Shown here one piece after another: positions 51,981-60,998 of a stretch of 64,000 nucleotides of DNA. Location of the stretch: contig NZ_CP029193.1 in NCBI RefSeq assembly GCF_008642355.1, forward strand, positions 4,426,001 to 4,490,000, in the 5' to 3' direction. Numbering within the stretch: position 1 is the stretch's first letter; the number at the start of each line of letters is the position of its first letter. A program made the translations under genes and the position numbers. The notes below the pieces were generated by a model that ran no database searches, had not been told where the DNA came from, and saw only the letters and a program-made list of their open reading frames with translations. The DNA is from Streptomyces venezuelae. Lineage in GTDB: Bacteria; Actinomycetota; Actinomycetes; Streptomycetales; Streptomycetaceae.

Positions 51981-52898
51981 TCAGAGGACCGGTTCCGGGA
52001 GCGGGGACGGGATCGGGGCCGGGCGGGAGAACGACGTGTGGCAGTGGTGGATCAGTTGGCGCAGGGCCGGGTTGTCCGTGGTGGACCAGGACAGGGAGAG
52101 GACCGGCTCCGTGGGGATGTCGGTGATCGTGCGGGTCGTCAGGTGGGGGCGGTGCTGGGCCACCAGGGAGTCGGAGAGGATCGCCACTCCGAGGCCACGG
52201 ATCGCCAGGTCCGCGATCGCGCTGGGGGCGCCGGCCTGGAACGCGATCTCCATGTGGACCCCCGCCGCCGCGCACGCCTCGTCGAAGACCTTCCGCACTC
52301 CGGTGCCCGTCGGGAGGCTCACCACCGAGTGCTGGGTCAGGTCCGCGAGGGTCACCTCGGGTTCGGCGCAGAGGGGGTGGGCCGGGGGCATGGCCGCGAC
52401 CAGGGGTTCGCGGATGATCTCGTAGGACTCCAGGCTCGGCGGGGGTGTGCCCGCGGTGCTGATCAGGGCCAGGTCGGCCGTGCCCGCGCGCAGGCGTTCC
52501 ATGAGGCGGTCGGAGGTGTCCTCGAGGAGGGTGATCTCCACGCCGGGGTACTGGTGGTGGAAGGCTGACAGGGCGTCGAAGAGCGGGGTGACCGTGCACG
52601 CCGTCACCATGCCGACGACGAGCCTGCCGCGGATCAGACCGTTCACCTCGTCCACCGCCTGTCGCACGGCGTCCACGGCGGCCAGGGCCGAGCGGGCGTG
52701 GCGCAGGGCGGCGCGGCCGGCCGGGGTGAGTTTCGTGCTGCGGCCCGAGCGGTCGAAAAGGGACGTGCCGAGATCGTGTTCCAACTGCCGGATCTGGGCG
52801 CTCACTCCGGACTGGCTGATGTGCACGCGCTCCGCGGCGCGCGTGAAGTTCTCCTCTTCGGCCACCGCCACGAAGTATTCGAGCTGCCTTAGTTCCAT
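51981..52898 (-). CDS. LysR-family transcriptional regulator
   Basis: 305 residues. N-terminal winged HTH (MELRQLEYFVAVAEEENFTRAAERVHISQSGVS...) with the usual SQSGVSAQIRQLE recognition helix, then a periplasmic-binding-type effector domain beginning RGRLVVGMVTA. It lies next to the StrR-like gene, divergently. It is probably outside the integrated element, since it follows attR and the old tRNA terminator. Effector and targets unknown. Confidence 0.93.
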   Translation of the reverse strand: MELRQLEYFVAVAEEENFTRAAERVHISQSGVSAQIRQLEHDLGTSLFDRSGRSTKLTPAGRAALRHARSALAAVDAVRQAVDEVNGLIRGRLVVGMVTACTVTPLFDALSAFHHQYPGVEITLLEDTSDRLMERLRAGTADLALISTAGTPPPSLESYEIIREPLVAAMPPAHPLCAEPEVTLADLTQHSVVSLPTGTGVRKVFDEACAAAGVHMEIAFQAGAPSAIADLAIRGLGVAILSDSLVAQHRPHLTTRTITDIPTEPVLSLSWSTTDNPALRQLIHHCHTSFSRPAPIPSPLPEPVL

Positions 52899-53232
52899 GG
52901 CTCTTAATTCTAGTAAGGCGGGCGGTCAGGTGTGTTGCTTCTGGTTGAATTCCGGTTGAGGGGGCGTCGAGGATCCGTCCAGTAGCGGCGTGTCAAGTTC
53001 TTTGCTGGATTTGGCTTGATCATGTGTGAGTCTGGCGTGCGTGGTCGCTGTCACAGTGGCCCCAGGGGGTACCTGGGCGGTAATTTAAGTAAACAACTAT
53101 TCCTGTTTCCGGTGTCGTTGCGAGTTCCGTTTACGGCTGGGTGCGGCGGTGGGAATTTTTGATTCCGCTTTGCGGGGGCGAGGGATTACCTCCGCGTGCG
53201 GGCGAACTCTGAACAGGGGGCGACGGGTTCAT
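52899..53232. promoter_or_regulatory. Divergent promoter region between the LysR gene and the StrR-like activator
   Basis: 334 bases with an AT-rich core (GGTAATTTAAGTAAACAACTATTC near 53080-53103), unusual in this GC-rich genome, and a small inverted repeat GGAAT-N5-ATTCC at 53152-53166. It should hold the promoter of the pathway activator gene. Confidence 0.5.
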
Positions 53233-54423
53233 ATGTATGCGAAAGAGAAGAAACCTTGGGAAATTCGGCCGCATTCTCTGCCGGTCGAGCGGATAGCCGT
53301 CGACCAGTTGTGGTCGGCCGACTCGCCGCGTCTCGTCGGTGAGAACGCCGACCACATACGGGTCCTGGCCGAGGCCGGATCCGATCTGCCGCCGATCCTC
53401 GTCCACCGGCCGACCATGCGCGTCATCGACGGAATGCACCGGCTGCGGGCCACCGTGCTGCGCGGCGAGCGCGAGATCGCCGTCCGGTTCCTCGACGGGT
53501 ACGAGTCCGACGTCTTCGTCGTGGCCGTTCAGGCCAACACCACCCACGGGCTGCCCCTGACACGGGCCGACCGCAACGCCGCGGCGACGCGGATCATCCA
53601 GTCCCATCCGCAGTGGTCCGACCGCATGATCGCCTCGTTCGCCGGGCTCTCGCCCAAGACGGTCGGGAGCATCCGGCGCCGGCTCGGCGACGATCTGCCC
53701 GCCGCGCCGGTGCGGATCGGGCGTGACGGACGTACGCGGCCGGTCGACAGCAGTGTGGCGCGGGCCGCGACCGGCGAGTTCATCCGGACCCATCCCGACG
53801 CGACCCTGCGGCAGATCGCCGGGGCCGCCGGAGTCTCCCGGTCCACCGCGCGCGACGTGCGCAGGAGGCTGGCGGAGGGGGAGACGGGGGACGGGGCGGC
53901 CGTTGTGGCGGGGGTGAGGGCCGGTGCCGGTCGGCACTTGCAGCCGCAGTCGCAGCGGCAGCCTAAGGGTGTGCCCGGCGCACCCGACGCGTCCGGCGCA
54001 CCCGGTCTCTCGGTCGTCGGTGAGGCGCCGGTGGGGGCTTCCACAGCAGCCAGGAGCGCCCTCACCGTATCCGTGTCCGCCCGGGTCACGGCCGACGCGG
54101 CCGCAGCGGTCGACACTGCCCATACGACCGATGCGACCGTGTCGTCAGGGGCGCGGACGACGACCACCACCCCCGCCGAAACCGGCAGCGCCGCCGACCT
54201 CATCCCCATCCTGAAGCGGGATCCCTCCATCCGCTTCACCGACTCCGGACGGCTGCTCCTGCGGCTCCTCGACGCCGCCACGCTGCCGCCGGACGAGTGG
54301 AGCCGGCTCATCGAGAGCGTGCCGGCCCACTGCGTCGACATGGTGGCGAACGTGGCGCGCGCCTGCGGAGAGGTCTGGCTCAACGTCGCGCAGGAAGTGG
54401 ACAGTCGGGCCGCCCAGCGGTGA
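53233..54423 (+). CDS. StrR-type ParB-like pathway-specific activator
   Basis: 396 residues. Residues about 15-120 form the ParB-like domain (LWSADSPRLVGENADHIRVL, ILVHRPTMRVIDGMHRLRA, GEREIAVRF); residues about 125-150 and 185-212 are two HTH units (RMIASFAGLSPKTVGSIRRRL; TLRQIAGAAGVSRSTARDVRR). This is the layout of StrR, NovG and relatives, activators of antibiotic clusters. The C-terminal region is Ala/Thr/Pro-rich, then helical. ATG 53233 is preferred to ATG 53149 because GGGGGCG sits upstream. It probably activates the neighbouring biosynthetic operons. Confidence 0.87.
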   Translation: MYAKEKKPWEIRPHSLPVERIAVDQLWSADSPRLVGENADHIRVLAEAGSDLPPILVHRPTMRVIDGMHRLRATVLRGEREIAVRFLDGYESDVFVVAVQANTTHGLPLTRADRNAAATRIIQSHPQWSDRMIASFAGLSPKTVGSIRRRLGDDLPAAPVRIGRDGRTRPVDSSVARAATGEFIRTHPDATLRQIAGAAGVSRSTARDVRRRLAEGETGDGAAVVAGVRAGAGRHLQPQSQRQPKGVPGAPDASGAPGLSVVGEAPVGASTAARSALTVSVSARVTADAAAAVDTAHTTDATVSSGARTTTTTPAETGSAADLIPILKRDPSIRFTDSGRLLLRLLDAATLPPDEWSRLIESVPAHCVDMVANVARACGEVWLNVAQEVDSRAAQR

Positions 54424-54442
54424 CGGGGCCGGCCGCGTGGCG

Positions 54443-55843
54443 TCAGGTGCGTATCAGCGTCTTCGTGCGCATCAGGAAGTCCGACAGGTAGCCGTCGTGC
54501 GGCAGCCCGGGGCGCATCCAGTGCGTCGGGTGGTCGCCGACGTACAGGTTCGCGATCGTGGGATCGGCGAGGAGGCGGTCCAGTAGGGGTTCCCGGTGGG
54601 TCAGGGCGGTCAGGACCAGGGTGTCGCGGAGGGGGGTCAGGCCGTCCGACGGTGTCCACGGCGCCACCCATACGCAGGGGAAGGGGAGTTCCGCGCCGAG
54701 CTGCGGCGCGTCGGCGCGGGCGAGCTGGTGGACGGCCGGGCGAAGGACCGCGCTCCCGTCACCCAGTTCGTCGGCGACCGTGTCCGCGCCCAGCCACGGC
54801 CGGGTCCCCTCGGCGCGGCGCCCCACGTACTCGGCGAGTGCCCGCGCGCCCGCCGCGGGCTGCACCGGCAGCACCGCCTTCGGGTGCTCCGGCGGCAGGC
54901 TCGGCAGCGCCGAGAACCGCTCCGCGAGCGCCTCGCACAGCGGCGTCGGGTCGCCCTCCACCAGCACGGCCGTCGCGTTCACGCAGCCCGTGCCGCCGCG
55001 CCCGGCGACGGAGTCCACGATCGTGTCGAGGTGGTCGCGCCAGTCCACGTCGGCCGTGAGGAGGACCTTGGAGCGGCCGGGGCCCTGGAGCAGGACGGTC
55101 GGGTCCGCGCCGTACTTGCGGACCACGTCCTCGCCGCCGTACACGAGGCCGAGGTCGGCGCCCCGCAGGACCGCGTCGGCTCCCGCGTGGTCCGTGGGCA
55201 GCAGCGCGATCTCGTCGTTCCCGAAGCCCGCGAGGCGCAGCGCCGAGACGAGCCGGTGCGGGGTGAACGGTTCACGGCGCGAGGGGCGTACGGCGACGCG
55301 GAAGCCGAGCGCGAGCGCCTCGGGCCACAGGCTGTGGGTGCCGGGATGGTTGCCCGCCGCGTGCACGGCGAAGACGTCGCCACGCCGCGTGTGGGCGGCC
55401 CGGCCGCTCCGGACCAGCGGGTCGCGCCAGTCGGTGACCGCGCCCGCGGGCCGCGCCCGGTCCAGGCCCGTGCCGATGTCACGGAGCCGTTCCGCGATGC
55501 GGTCGACCGCCGAGGCGACCTCCGTGAGGGGGACGCCGCCGACGCGGCTGACGAGGAGGCGGTACTCCGCCACGCCCAGCCCCGCGACGGTGCCGGTCGC
55601 GAAGAGGCCGGCCGCGGCGGCGATCCGGCGTACGCGCTCGTCCGGCGGAGCGGGTTCCGCGCGGCGCAGCGCCGAGTGGGCGCGGCTCACGAACGGCGGT
55701 GGTACGAGGCTCAGTTCGGCGGCGGGTGCGCCCGTCACGTCCGGGACCACCTGGCGGTTCCTGGCGCGGAACTCGCCGCGCGGCCCCAGGGCGTCCAGCT
55801 GGAGGGGCTGCTGAACCGGCTCCTCGGAGGCAGAGGCGGGCAT
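54443..55843 (-). CDS. Acyl-CoA reductase / aldehyde dehydrogenase family (LuxC/EhpG-like)
   Basis: 466 residues. Fold of LuxC-type acyl reductases: VHAAGNHPGTHSLWPEALALG for coenzyme binding, and the catalytic Cys in GRGGTGCVNATAV near residue 285. LuxC-like enzymes reduce a thioester or acyl-adenylate-derived acyl group to an aldehyde. It is directly downstream of, and overlapping by 1 base with, the adenylating-enzyme gene. In phenazine pathways the same pair (EhpF/EhpG) converts a carboxylic acid to an aldehyde. A luciferase context is not present. Confidence 0.82.
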   Translation of the reverse strand: MPASASEEPVQQPLQLDALGPRGEFRARNRQVVPDVTGAPAAELSLVPPPFVSRAHSALRRAEPAPPDERVRRIAAAAGLFATGTVAGLGVAEYRLLVSRVGGVPLTEVASAVDRIAERLRDIGTGLDRARPAGAVTDWRDPLVRSGRAAHTRRGDVFAVHAAGNHPGTHSLWPEALALGFRVAVRPSRREPFTPHRLVSALRLAGFGNDEIALLPTDHAGADAVLRGADLGLVYGGEDVVRKYGADPTVLLQGPGRSKVLLTADVDWRDHLDTIVDSVAGRGGTGCVNATAVLVEGDPTPLCEALAERFSALPSLPPEHPKAVLPVQPAAGARALAEYVGRRAEGTRPWLGADTVADELGDGSAVLRPAVHQLARADAPQLGAELPFPCVWVAPWTPSDGLTPLRDTLVLTALTHREPLLDRLLADPTIANLYVGDHPTHWMRPGLPHDGYLSDFLMRTKTLIRT

Positions 55844-56952
55844 CAGTACACCCCCTCCACCACGTCCTCGTTCTCGAATCTGCTGACCGGCGCGATGTCC
55901 GCCACGGAGTCGCCGGGGCCGCCGTCGAGCGGTTCGACGCGCGTGGCGAGGTCGCGTTCGAGGTTGTTGGGGAGCAGGAACGACTTGCTGACGTGGCTGG
56001 CCACGACCCGGCCGCGCTCCCCGTACGGGACCGGCCGCATCGTTTCCGGGTCGACGACGGAGAAGGTGACGTACGGGCTGAGCGTGTCGAAGACGCAGGG
56101 GTCGTCGTCGCCGAGGCCGGGGCGCTCACCGGCGAAGCCGAGGATCATCGTGCTGCCGTAGTTCCCGGAGAAGACGGTGTCGGGGAAGATCTCCGTCCGG
56201 TACACCTGGCGGGAGTCGGGGTCGAGCTGCGTGCCGCCCCAACGGATCGCCCTGACCTTGTCGTTGATGAGCTCGACGAGTTCGTCGCGGCGCGCGATGC
56301 GGTCCAGGATCGGCGGGGTGACGGTGAGGATGCCGATGTCCTGGGAGCGCAGTACGTCGGCGGCCTGGTCGACGACGTGCTCGGCGTAGTCGTCGGCCTC
56401 GCCGCCGCGGCCCCCGGATATCAGCCGCTTCACCCAGCGCGGGTCGAGGTCGATGGTGAACCCGTGGCGGCCGTGCGTCGTTGCCGAACCCCGGAAGAAC
56501 TCGCCGACGATGTGCGGGCCGCTGGGAACGATTCCCAGCCAGTTTGCGCCCCGCGGGAAGCCGTGGGCGTCCAGTTGCTCGCCGGTCCAGTGGAGCAGCC
56601 GGCGGCGCCAGTCGCCGTGCAGGACGACTCGCTTGGGGGCGCCGGTGGTGCCGCCGCTCTCGAACACGCCGCGTACGTCCGGGTTTTCGCCGTAGCCGCG
56701 CGGGATCAGGTCCTCGGCGCGGACGGTGCGCAGTTCGGAGGCGACGTTCGGGAAGCGTACGAGGGCCGCCAGCGAGGTGATCTCGGTCCGCGGGTCGAAG
56801 TCCAGGGACTTCGCGCGTTCCAGCCAGTAGGGGGAGCCGGTGTCGGGGCCGAAGTGCCACTCCATCGCGGCCTTGATGTATTCGTCCGGGTCGGGCCGGA
56901 CGCCGGGCGGGAGGTCGAGGATTTCCCAGGTATTCGACGTGTTCGACGTCAT
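55843..56952 (-). CDS. Truncated ANL-family adenylating enzyme, EhpF-like
   Basis: About 369 residues. Adenylation-domain signatures: FESGGTTGAPKRVVLHGD (phosphate-binding loop), FSGNYGSTMILGF (aromatic/YG motif), and a GERGRVVASHVSK segment. The C-terminal domain of about 110 residues that normal CoA ligases have is missing, as in EhpF of Pantoea, which activates a phenazine carboxylic acid for reduction by EhpG. ATG 56952 overlaps the stop of the upstream small gene by 4 bases. The upstream extension to 57408 is the other gene in another frame. Confidence 0.82.
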   Translation of the reverse strand: MTSNTSNTWEILDLPPGVRPDPDEYIKAAMEWHFGPDTGSPYWLERAKSLDFDPRTEITSLAALVRFPNVASELRTVRAEDLIPRGYGENPDVRGVFESGGTTGAPKRVVLHGDWRRRLLHWTGEQLDAHGFPRGANWLGIVPSGPHIVGEFFRGSATTHGRHGFTIDLDPRWVKRLISGGRGGEADDYAEHVVDQAADVLRSQDIGILTVTPPILDRIARRDELVELINDKVRAIRWGGTQLDPDSRQVYRTEIFPDTVFSGNYGSTMILGFAGERPGLGDDDPCVFDTLSPYVTFSVVDPETMRPVPYGERGRVVASHVSKSFLLPNNLERDLATRVEPLDGGPGDSVADIAPVSRFENEDVVEGVY

Positions 56953-57428
56953 GTTGTCGCTTTCCTTTCCGACGTGCCGCCCGGCGATTTCTCTCGTAGA
57001 CCTGATGACTCTCGTGTCTCTCCCGGCCCTCTCGGAATAACCGTCGCATTGGAACCGGCGCCTTTCCGCGGTGTCAACACCGCTCCGGCCGTCCCGTCGA
57101 ACGCGGGGCCGAGCGCCTGCAGCGAGGCGAGATCGTGCAGCCCCTCCACCGTTCCTTCCGCTTCGAACGTGGCGCGTACGTCGGGTTGCCTGCCGATCAG
57201 GGCGAGGGCGGCGTTCGGGGGCAGCTCGTCGAGCGGCGGGCGCTCGTCCGTTTCCCAGAGCATCACCGCGCCCCACCGGTTCCGCTCCCGGTCCGCGAAG
57301 TAGATCTTCAGCCGCAGGCCCGGCACTTGGGTCCACCGGTCGAGGGTGTGGTCGCGCAGGTGCTCGCGCATGGAGTCGATCGTCTGCGGGGTGCCGTCCA
57401 GGTGCCACCAGGCGACGTCCACCCTCAT
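56949..57428 (-). CDS. YdhR-like / ferredoxin-fold small protein
   Basis: About 159 residues. The first 100 residues have the alternating beta/alpha pattern of YdhR-type putative mono-oxygenases (VDVAWWHLDGTPQTIDSM, LRLKIYFADRERNRWGAVMLWE). The remaining C terminus is disordered, basic and Gly/Pro-rich. It is the first gene of the minus-strand operon with the adenylating enzyme and the acyl reductase (4-base overlap). An oxidative or accessory role is only inferred. Confidence 0.65.
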   Translation of the reverse strand: MRVDVAWWHLDGTPQTIDSMREHLRDHTLDRWTQVPGLRLKIYFADRERNRWGAVMLWETDERPPLDELPPNAALALIGRQPDVRATFEAEGTVEGLHDLASLQALGPAFDGTAGAVLTPRKGAGSNATVIPRGPGETRESSGLREKSPGGTSERKATT

Positions 57429-57785
57429 GGCAGCACTCGCAGGACGTGACGGTTCGTGCGCGGTGCGTGACTGTGCATGGGTGCCTCCGTCTGCGGTGGG
57501 TGGTCGGGAGGGGCGCGGTGAGGACACGGGCCGAGAGGCGGTGGGGCGGGAAGCCAGTGAGCGTACGGGGGACGCGGCTCCGTCGCCCGGGTGGCGACTG
57601 AGGAATTCCTCAGTCGCGCTGTCGCGGGGCCCCCGCGGCAGCGGACAGGCGCAACCCATGTGCACACCGGGCGCGAACCAGATCCATTGCTTCTAGTAAC
57701 CAGAACCAAAGGGAGTTGGACTTGTCAGTTCCGCGCGACCAAGCTGGTCGGTGCTGGAAATCAGCTCTGAACGAGAGGCCCCCCT
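57429..57785. promoter_or_regulatory. Divergent promoter region with 24-bp palindrome
   Basis: 357 bases between the YdhR-like operon and the NTF2-MFS operon. At 57594-57617 there is a perfect 24-base palindrome with left half GCGACTGAGGAA. A short AT-rich stretch (CTTCTAGTAACCAGAACC, near 57690) lies downstream, close to where the rightward promoter should be. Confidence 0.65.
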
Positions 57786-58148
57786 GTGTCCGAATATGAG
57801 AAGGCATACAAGCCGGAAGACATTACGCGTCTGTTCGTGGAGCGCGCCAACAAGGGCGACGCGACCGGCGTCGCGGAGCTCTACGCGGAGGACGCCGTTG
57901 TCGCCTTCCCGCCCGGGCAGATCACGCAGGGGCGCGAGGCCATCCGCAAGCTGTGGGAGATGGCGATGACGCGCAACCCGAAGTTCGAGCCGGAGGAGCC
58001 CCTTCCGACTCTGATCAACGGTGACATCGCGCTCACGTCCACCCCGCCGAAGGACGGCACCGGTGCGCGCGCCCAGGTCGTGCGCCGTCAGCCCGACGGT
58101 TCGTGGCTGCGCATCCTCGACCAGCCCGAGTTCATCCAGCCCAAGTAA
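57786..58148 (+). CDS. NTF2/SnoaL-like small protein
   Basis: 120 residues with the cone-like NTF2 fold: helix start EDITRLFVERANKGDATGVAELYAEDAVV (residues 11-38), the characteristic beta strands VAFPPGQITQG and PLPTLINGDIALTST, and a conserved WLRILDQPEF end. Members are cyclases, isomerases or scaffold enzymes of polyketide and alkaloid pathways. GTG start at 57786. It is transcribed with the exporter gene 54 bases downstream. Confidence 0.85.
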   Translation: MSEYEKAYKPEDITRLFVERANKGDATGVAELYAEDAVVAFPPGQITQGREAIRKLWEMAMTRNPKFEPEEPLPTLINGDIALTSTPPKDGTGARAQVVRRQPDGSWLRILDQPEFIQPK

Positions 58149-58202
58149 CCGAGACCAGCCGCGTATCGACTGTCGAGCATCGAGTATCGGGGGAGACCCG
58201 TC

Positions 58203-59762
58203 ATGGCCAAACGATGGTGGACGTTGGTGGTCGTCTGCGCGTCGACCTTCATGCTCCTGCTCGACGCCACCATCGTCACGGTCGTCCTGCCGCAGATCCA
58301 GGACGGGCTCGACAGCAGCTTCGCCGACGCGCAGTGGGTGGTCGACGCCTACTCGCTCACCCTCGCCGCGGCGCTGCTGGTCGGCGGCTCGCTGGCCGAC
58401 CGGTTCGGCTACCGCAAGCTGTTCCTGGTCGGCCTCGCCGTCTTCACCGTCAGCTCCCTGTTCTGCGGCATCGCCTCCTCGCCGCTCATGCTGATCCTGT
58501 CGCGGGCCGCGCAGGGCATCGGCGGGTCCGTCATGTACGCCACCTCGCTGGCGCTGCTCGCGCGGACCTTCGCCGGCAAGGAGCGGGGCGTCGCGTTCGG
58601 CGTCTGGGGCGCCGTGACGGGTCTCGCCTCCGGTCTCGGGCCCGTGTTCGGCGGGCTGATCGCCGCCCACATCAGCTGGCGCGGCATCTTCCTCATCAAC
58701 ATCCCCATCGGCATCCTCGCCATCCTGGTGACGCTGTGGAAGGTCGACGAGTCGCCGTCGCGGGGCAGGCTCAAGCTGGACTGGCCGGGCTTCGTCCTCT
58801 TCACCAGCGGTCTCGTCGCGCTGATCTACGGTCTGATCAAGGCCGGTGAGACCGAGTGGGGCAACACGGACGTCGTGATGTGGCTGGGCGCGGCGGTCCT
58901 GCTCCTGGTCACGTTCCTGATCGTGGAACTCCGCTCGGCGGAACCGCTGTTCGACCTGTCGCTGTTCCGCACCCCGACGTTCGTGGGCGGTTCGATCGCC
59001 GCGTTCACCATGAACGGCTCGCTGTTCGCGATGCTTCTCTACCTGGTCCTCTACCTGCAGAACGGACTCGGCTACTCCGTCCTGGAGTCCAGCGTCCGGC
59101 TCCTCGTGATCAGCGTGTGCGCCCTCGTCGCGTCGACCCTCGCGGGCCGCATGAGCAGCAAGCTGCCGGTGAAGTGGCTGATCGGACCGGGTCTCCTCCT
59201 CGTCGGCATCGGCCTGCTCCTCATGTCGGGGAACGACGCGTCGAGCGGCTGGACCCACCTCATCCCCGGCTTCGTCGTCGCCGGTATCGGCAGCGGCATC
59301 GTCAACCCGCCGCTCGCGTCGACCGCCGTCGGCGTGGTCACGCCGGACCGGTCGGGCACCGCGTCGGGCATCAACATCACCTTCCGGCAGGTCGGCATGG
59401 CGGCCAGCATCCCGGTGCTCGGCTCCGTCTTCACGGCATCGCTCCACGACGACGTCCTGCGGAACCTGTCGGGCGTCCCCGAACTGGCGGGCAGCGCCCC
59501 GGCGATCGCGGCGGCCGTCGAGCACGGCAACGTATCGGGCCTCGACGAGAAGGTGCCCGCGCCGCTGCGCGACCAGGTCGCCACCGCTCTGCACTCCGGT
59601 TACGCCGAGGCGCTCAACGACCTCCTGATCATGACCGGTGTCCTCGCGCTGGCGGGCGCGGTCTTCTCCTTCTTCCTGATCCGCGCGAAGGACTTCCTGG
59701 CCGCCAAGCCGCCGCCGCAGGACGCGGGCGTCGAGACGGGCGAGCCGCAGCCCGTGAAGTGA
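58203..59762 (+). CDS. MFS exporter, DHA2 family (14 helices)
   Basis: 519 residues. Motif A-type loop GGSLADRFGYRK after helix 2, the N-terminal STFMLLLDATIVTVVLPQI and AQGIGGSVMYATSLALL segments identify the EmrB/QacA family. Thirteen to fourteen hydrophobic helices are seen. The C terminus is hydrophilic. It probably exports the product of the neighbouring cluster. Its gene converges on a LysR gene (next stop at 59795). Confidence 0.92.
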   Translation: MAKRWWTLVVVCASTFMLLLDATIVTVVLPQIQDGLDSSFADAQWVVDAYSLTLAAALLVGGSLADRFGYRKLFLVGLAVFTVSSLFCGIASSPLMLILSRAAQGIGGSVMYATSLALLARTFAGKERGVAFGVWGAVTGLASGLGPVFGGLIAAHISWRGIFLINIPIGILAILVTLWKVDESPSRGRLKLDWPGFVLFTSGLVALIYGLIKAGETEWGNTDVVMWLGAAVLLLVTFLIVELRSAEPLFDLSLFRTPTFVGGSIAAFTMNGSLFAMLLYLVLYLQNGLGYSVLESSVRLLVISVCALVASTLAGRMSSKLPVKWLIGPGLLLVGIGLLLMSGNDASSGWTHLIPGFVVAGIGSGIVNPPLASTAVGVVTPDRSGTASGINITFRQVGMAASIPVLGSVFTASLHDDVLRNLSGVPELAGSAPAIAAAVEHGNVSGLDEKVPAPLRDQVATALHSGYAEALNDLLIMTGVLALAGAVFSFFLIRAKDFLAAKPPPQDAGVETGEPQPVK

Positions 59763-59794
59763 CGTAACCTCAGCGCCCGGCGTAGAGCGTGGGG

Positions 59795-60697
59795 TTACGT
59801 TCCCGAGTGCGGGCGGGCCTGAATGCGGTCCAGCGCGTGCTGGATGACCGCCTGCGCCGCGGGGTCGATCGTACGGTCGTCGGGCCACGCCAGATACAGC
59901 CGGCCGTGCATGTCCGGATCGGCGAACGGGACGAGCCGCAGCTCCTCGTCGGTCGGCCGCACCGCGCCCCGCGGCAGGATCGCCACGCCGAACCCGCGCG
60001 CGGCCATGTCCACCAGGACCTGCGGATCGCTCGCCGAGAACGCGATGGGCGCGTCGATGCCGGCCATGGCGAGGGAGGCGTCGAGCTGACGCCGGGTACC
60101 GCTGTCGCTCGGCAGCGAGAGCAACTGCCGGGACGCGAGCTCCTTGAGCAGCACGGATTCCCGCTCCGCGTACTCGTCGTCCGCGCGCAGCACCGCGACG
60201 AGCGGGTCGGCCAGGATGACCTCCGTGCGCAGGAACGACGGGGGCTCGCCGGCCAACCCGAGGAAGGCCATGTCGAGTTCACCGTCCTTCAGCGCGTCGA
60301 CGAGGTCGTCGGTGCTGCCCTGGCGCAGCGCGACCTCCACGGTGGGGTGCTCCGCCTGGAACTCCGCGAGCATGCCGGGCACGTCCAGGGTCGCGACCAC
60401 CGTCACCATGCCGACGTTCACCTGGCCCCGCAGCAGGCCCGCCACCTGGTCGACCGCGAGTCTGGCGTCGCGGATCGCGGCGAGCGCGGCCTTGGCGTAG
60501 GGGAGCAGGGCCTCGCCGACCGCGGTGGGGCGGACCGTGCGTCCGGACCGGTCGAGCAGTTCGTACCCGAGTTCCCGTTCGAGCCTGCGGATCTGCGCGC
60601 TCACTCCCGGCTGCGTCACATGCAACCTGGCCGCCGCTCTGGTGAAGTTGCCGTCCTCGACGACAGCGACGAAGTACTCGAGTTGGCGTATCTCCAT
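59795..60697 (-). CDS. LysR-family transcriptional regulator
   Basis: 300 residues. N-terminal HTH starts MEIRQLEYFVAVVEDGNFTRAAARLHVTQPGVS; effector domain begins GQVNVGMVTVV. It is the same size and layout as the regulator at 51,981 but a different protein. It is divergent from the APS kinase gene, the classical arrangement for a LysR regulator of that operon. The intergenic region contains TCTGAGGAATT near 60910, matching half of the 24-bp palindrome. Confidence 0.92.
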   Translation of the reverse strand: MEIRQLEYFVAVVEDGNFTRAAARLHVTQPGVSAQIRRLERELGYELLDRSGRTVRPTAVGEALLPYAKAALAAIRDARLAVDQVAGLLRGQVNVGMVTVVATLDVPGMLAEFQAEHPTVEVALRQGSTDDLVDALKDGELDMAFLGLAGEPPSFLRTEVILADPLVAVLRADDEYAERESVLLKELASRQLLSLPSDSGTRRQLDASLAMAGIDAPIAFSASDPQVLVDMAARGFGVAILPRGAVRPTDEELRLVPFADPDMHGRLYLAWPDDRTIDPAAQAVIQHALDRIQARPHSGT

Positions 60698-60998
60698 AAC
60701 TGACCGATCTAGGCTTCAGTACGAACAGATATTGGACGCCCGGTAAACGCCGGGACAATACTGACGGGGTCGCTCGATCAGTGTCCGCTCGACCGAGTGG
60801 GGCGCGGGAAAGGGCGACCAATCAACGGCCGGGCAGCGGCCTTTCTTCACGGGGATACTCGAGGTTTTCCGAGTCATGCATGCTGAGTTTTTTCGGCGTG
60901 CCAAAATTTTCTGAGGAATTTTACAGCAGTGCCGTCGTGCTGTGAAGAGTTCGTCCGCGCCGAACGGGCCACCGTACGTCCATCGAGGGGAGCCATCC
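60698..60998. promoter_or_regulatory. Divergent promoter region between LysR and APS kinase genes
   Basis: 301 bases. CTGAGGAATT at 60911-60920 is identical to ten bases of the palindrome at 57594-57617. It is surrounded by AT-rich DNA (AAAATTTT before, TTTAC after), a good candidate promoter area. No typical -10/-35 is recognised. Confidence 0.55.

Noticed and set aside
54443..56952. A bioluminescence (lux) operon because of the LuxC-like gene
   Set aside because: There is no luciferase gene; the partner is an ANL adenylating enzyme lacking the C-terminal domain, which fits acid reduction in specialized metabolism.
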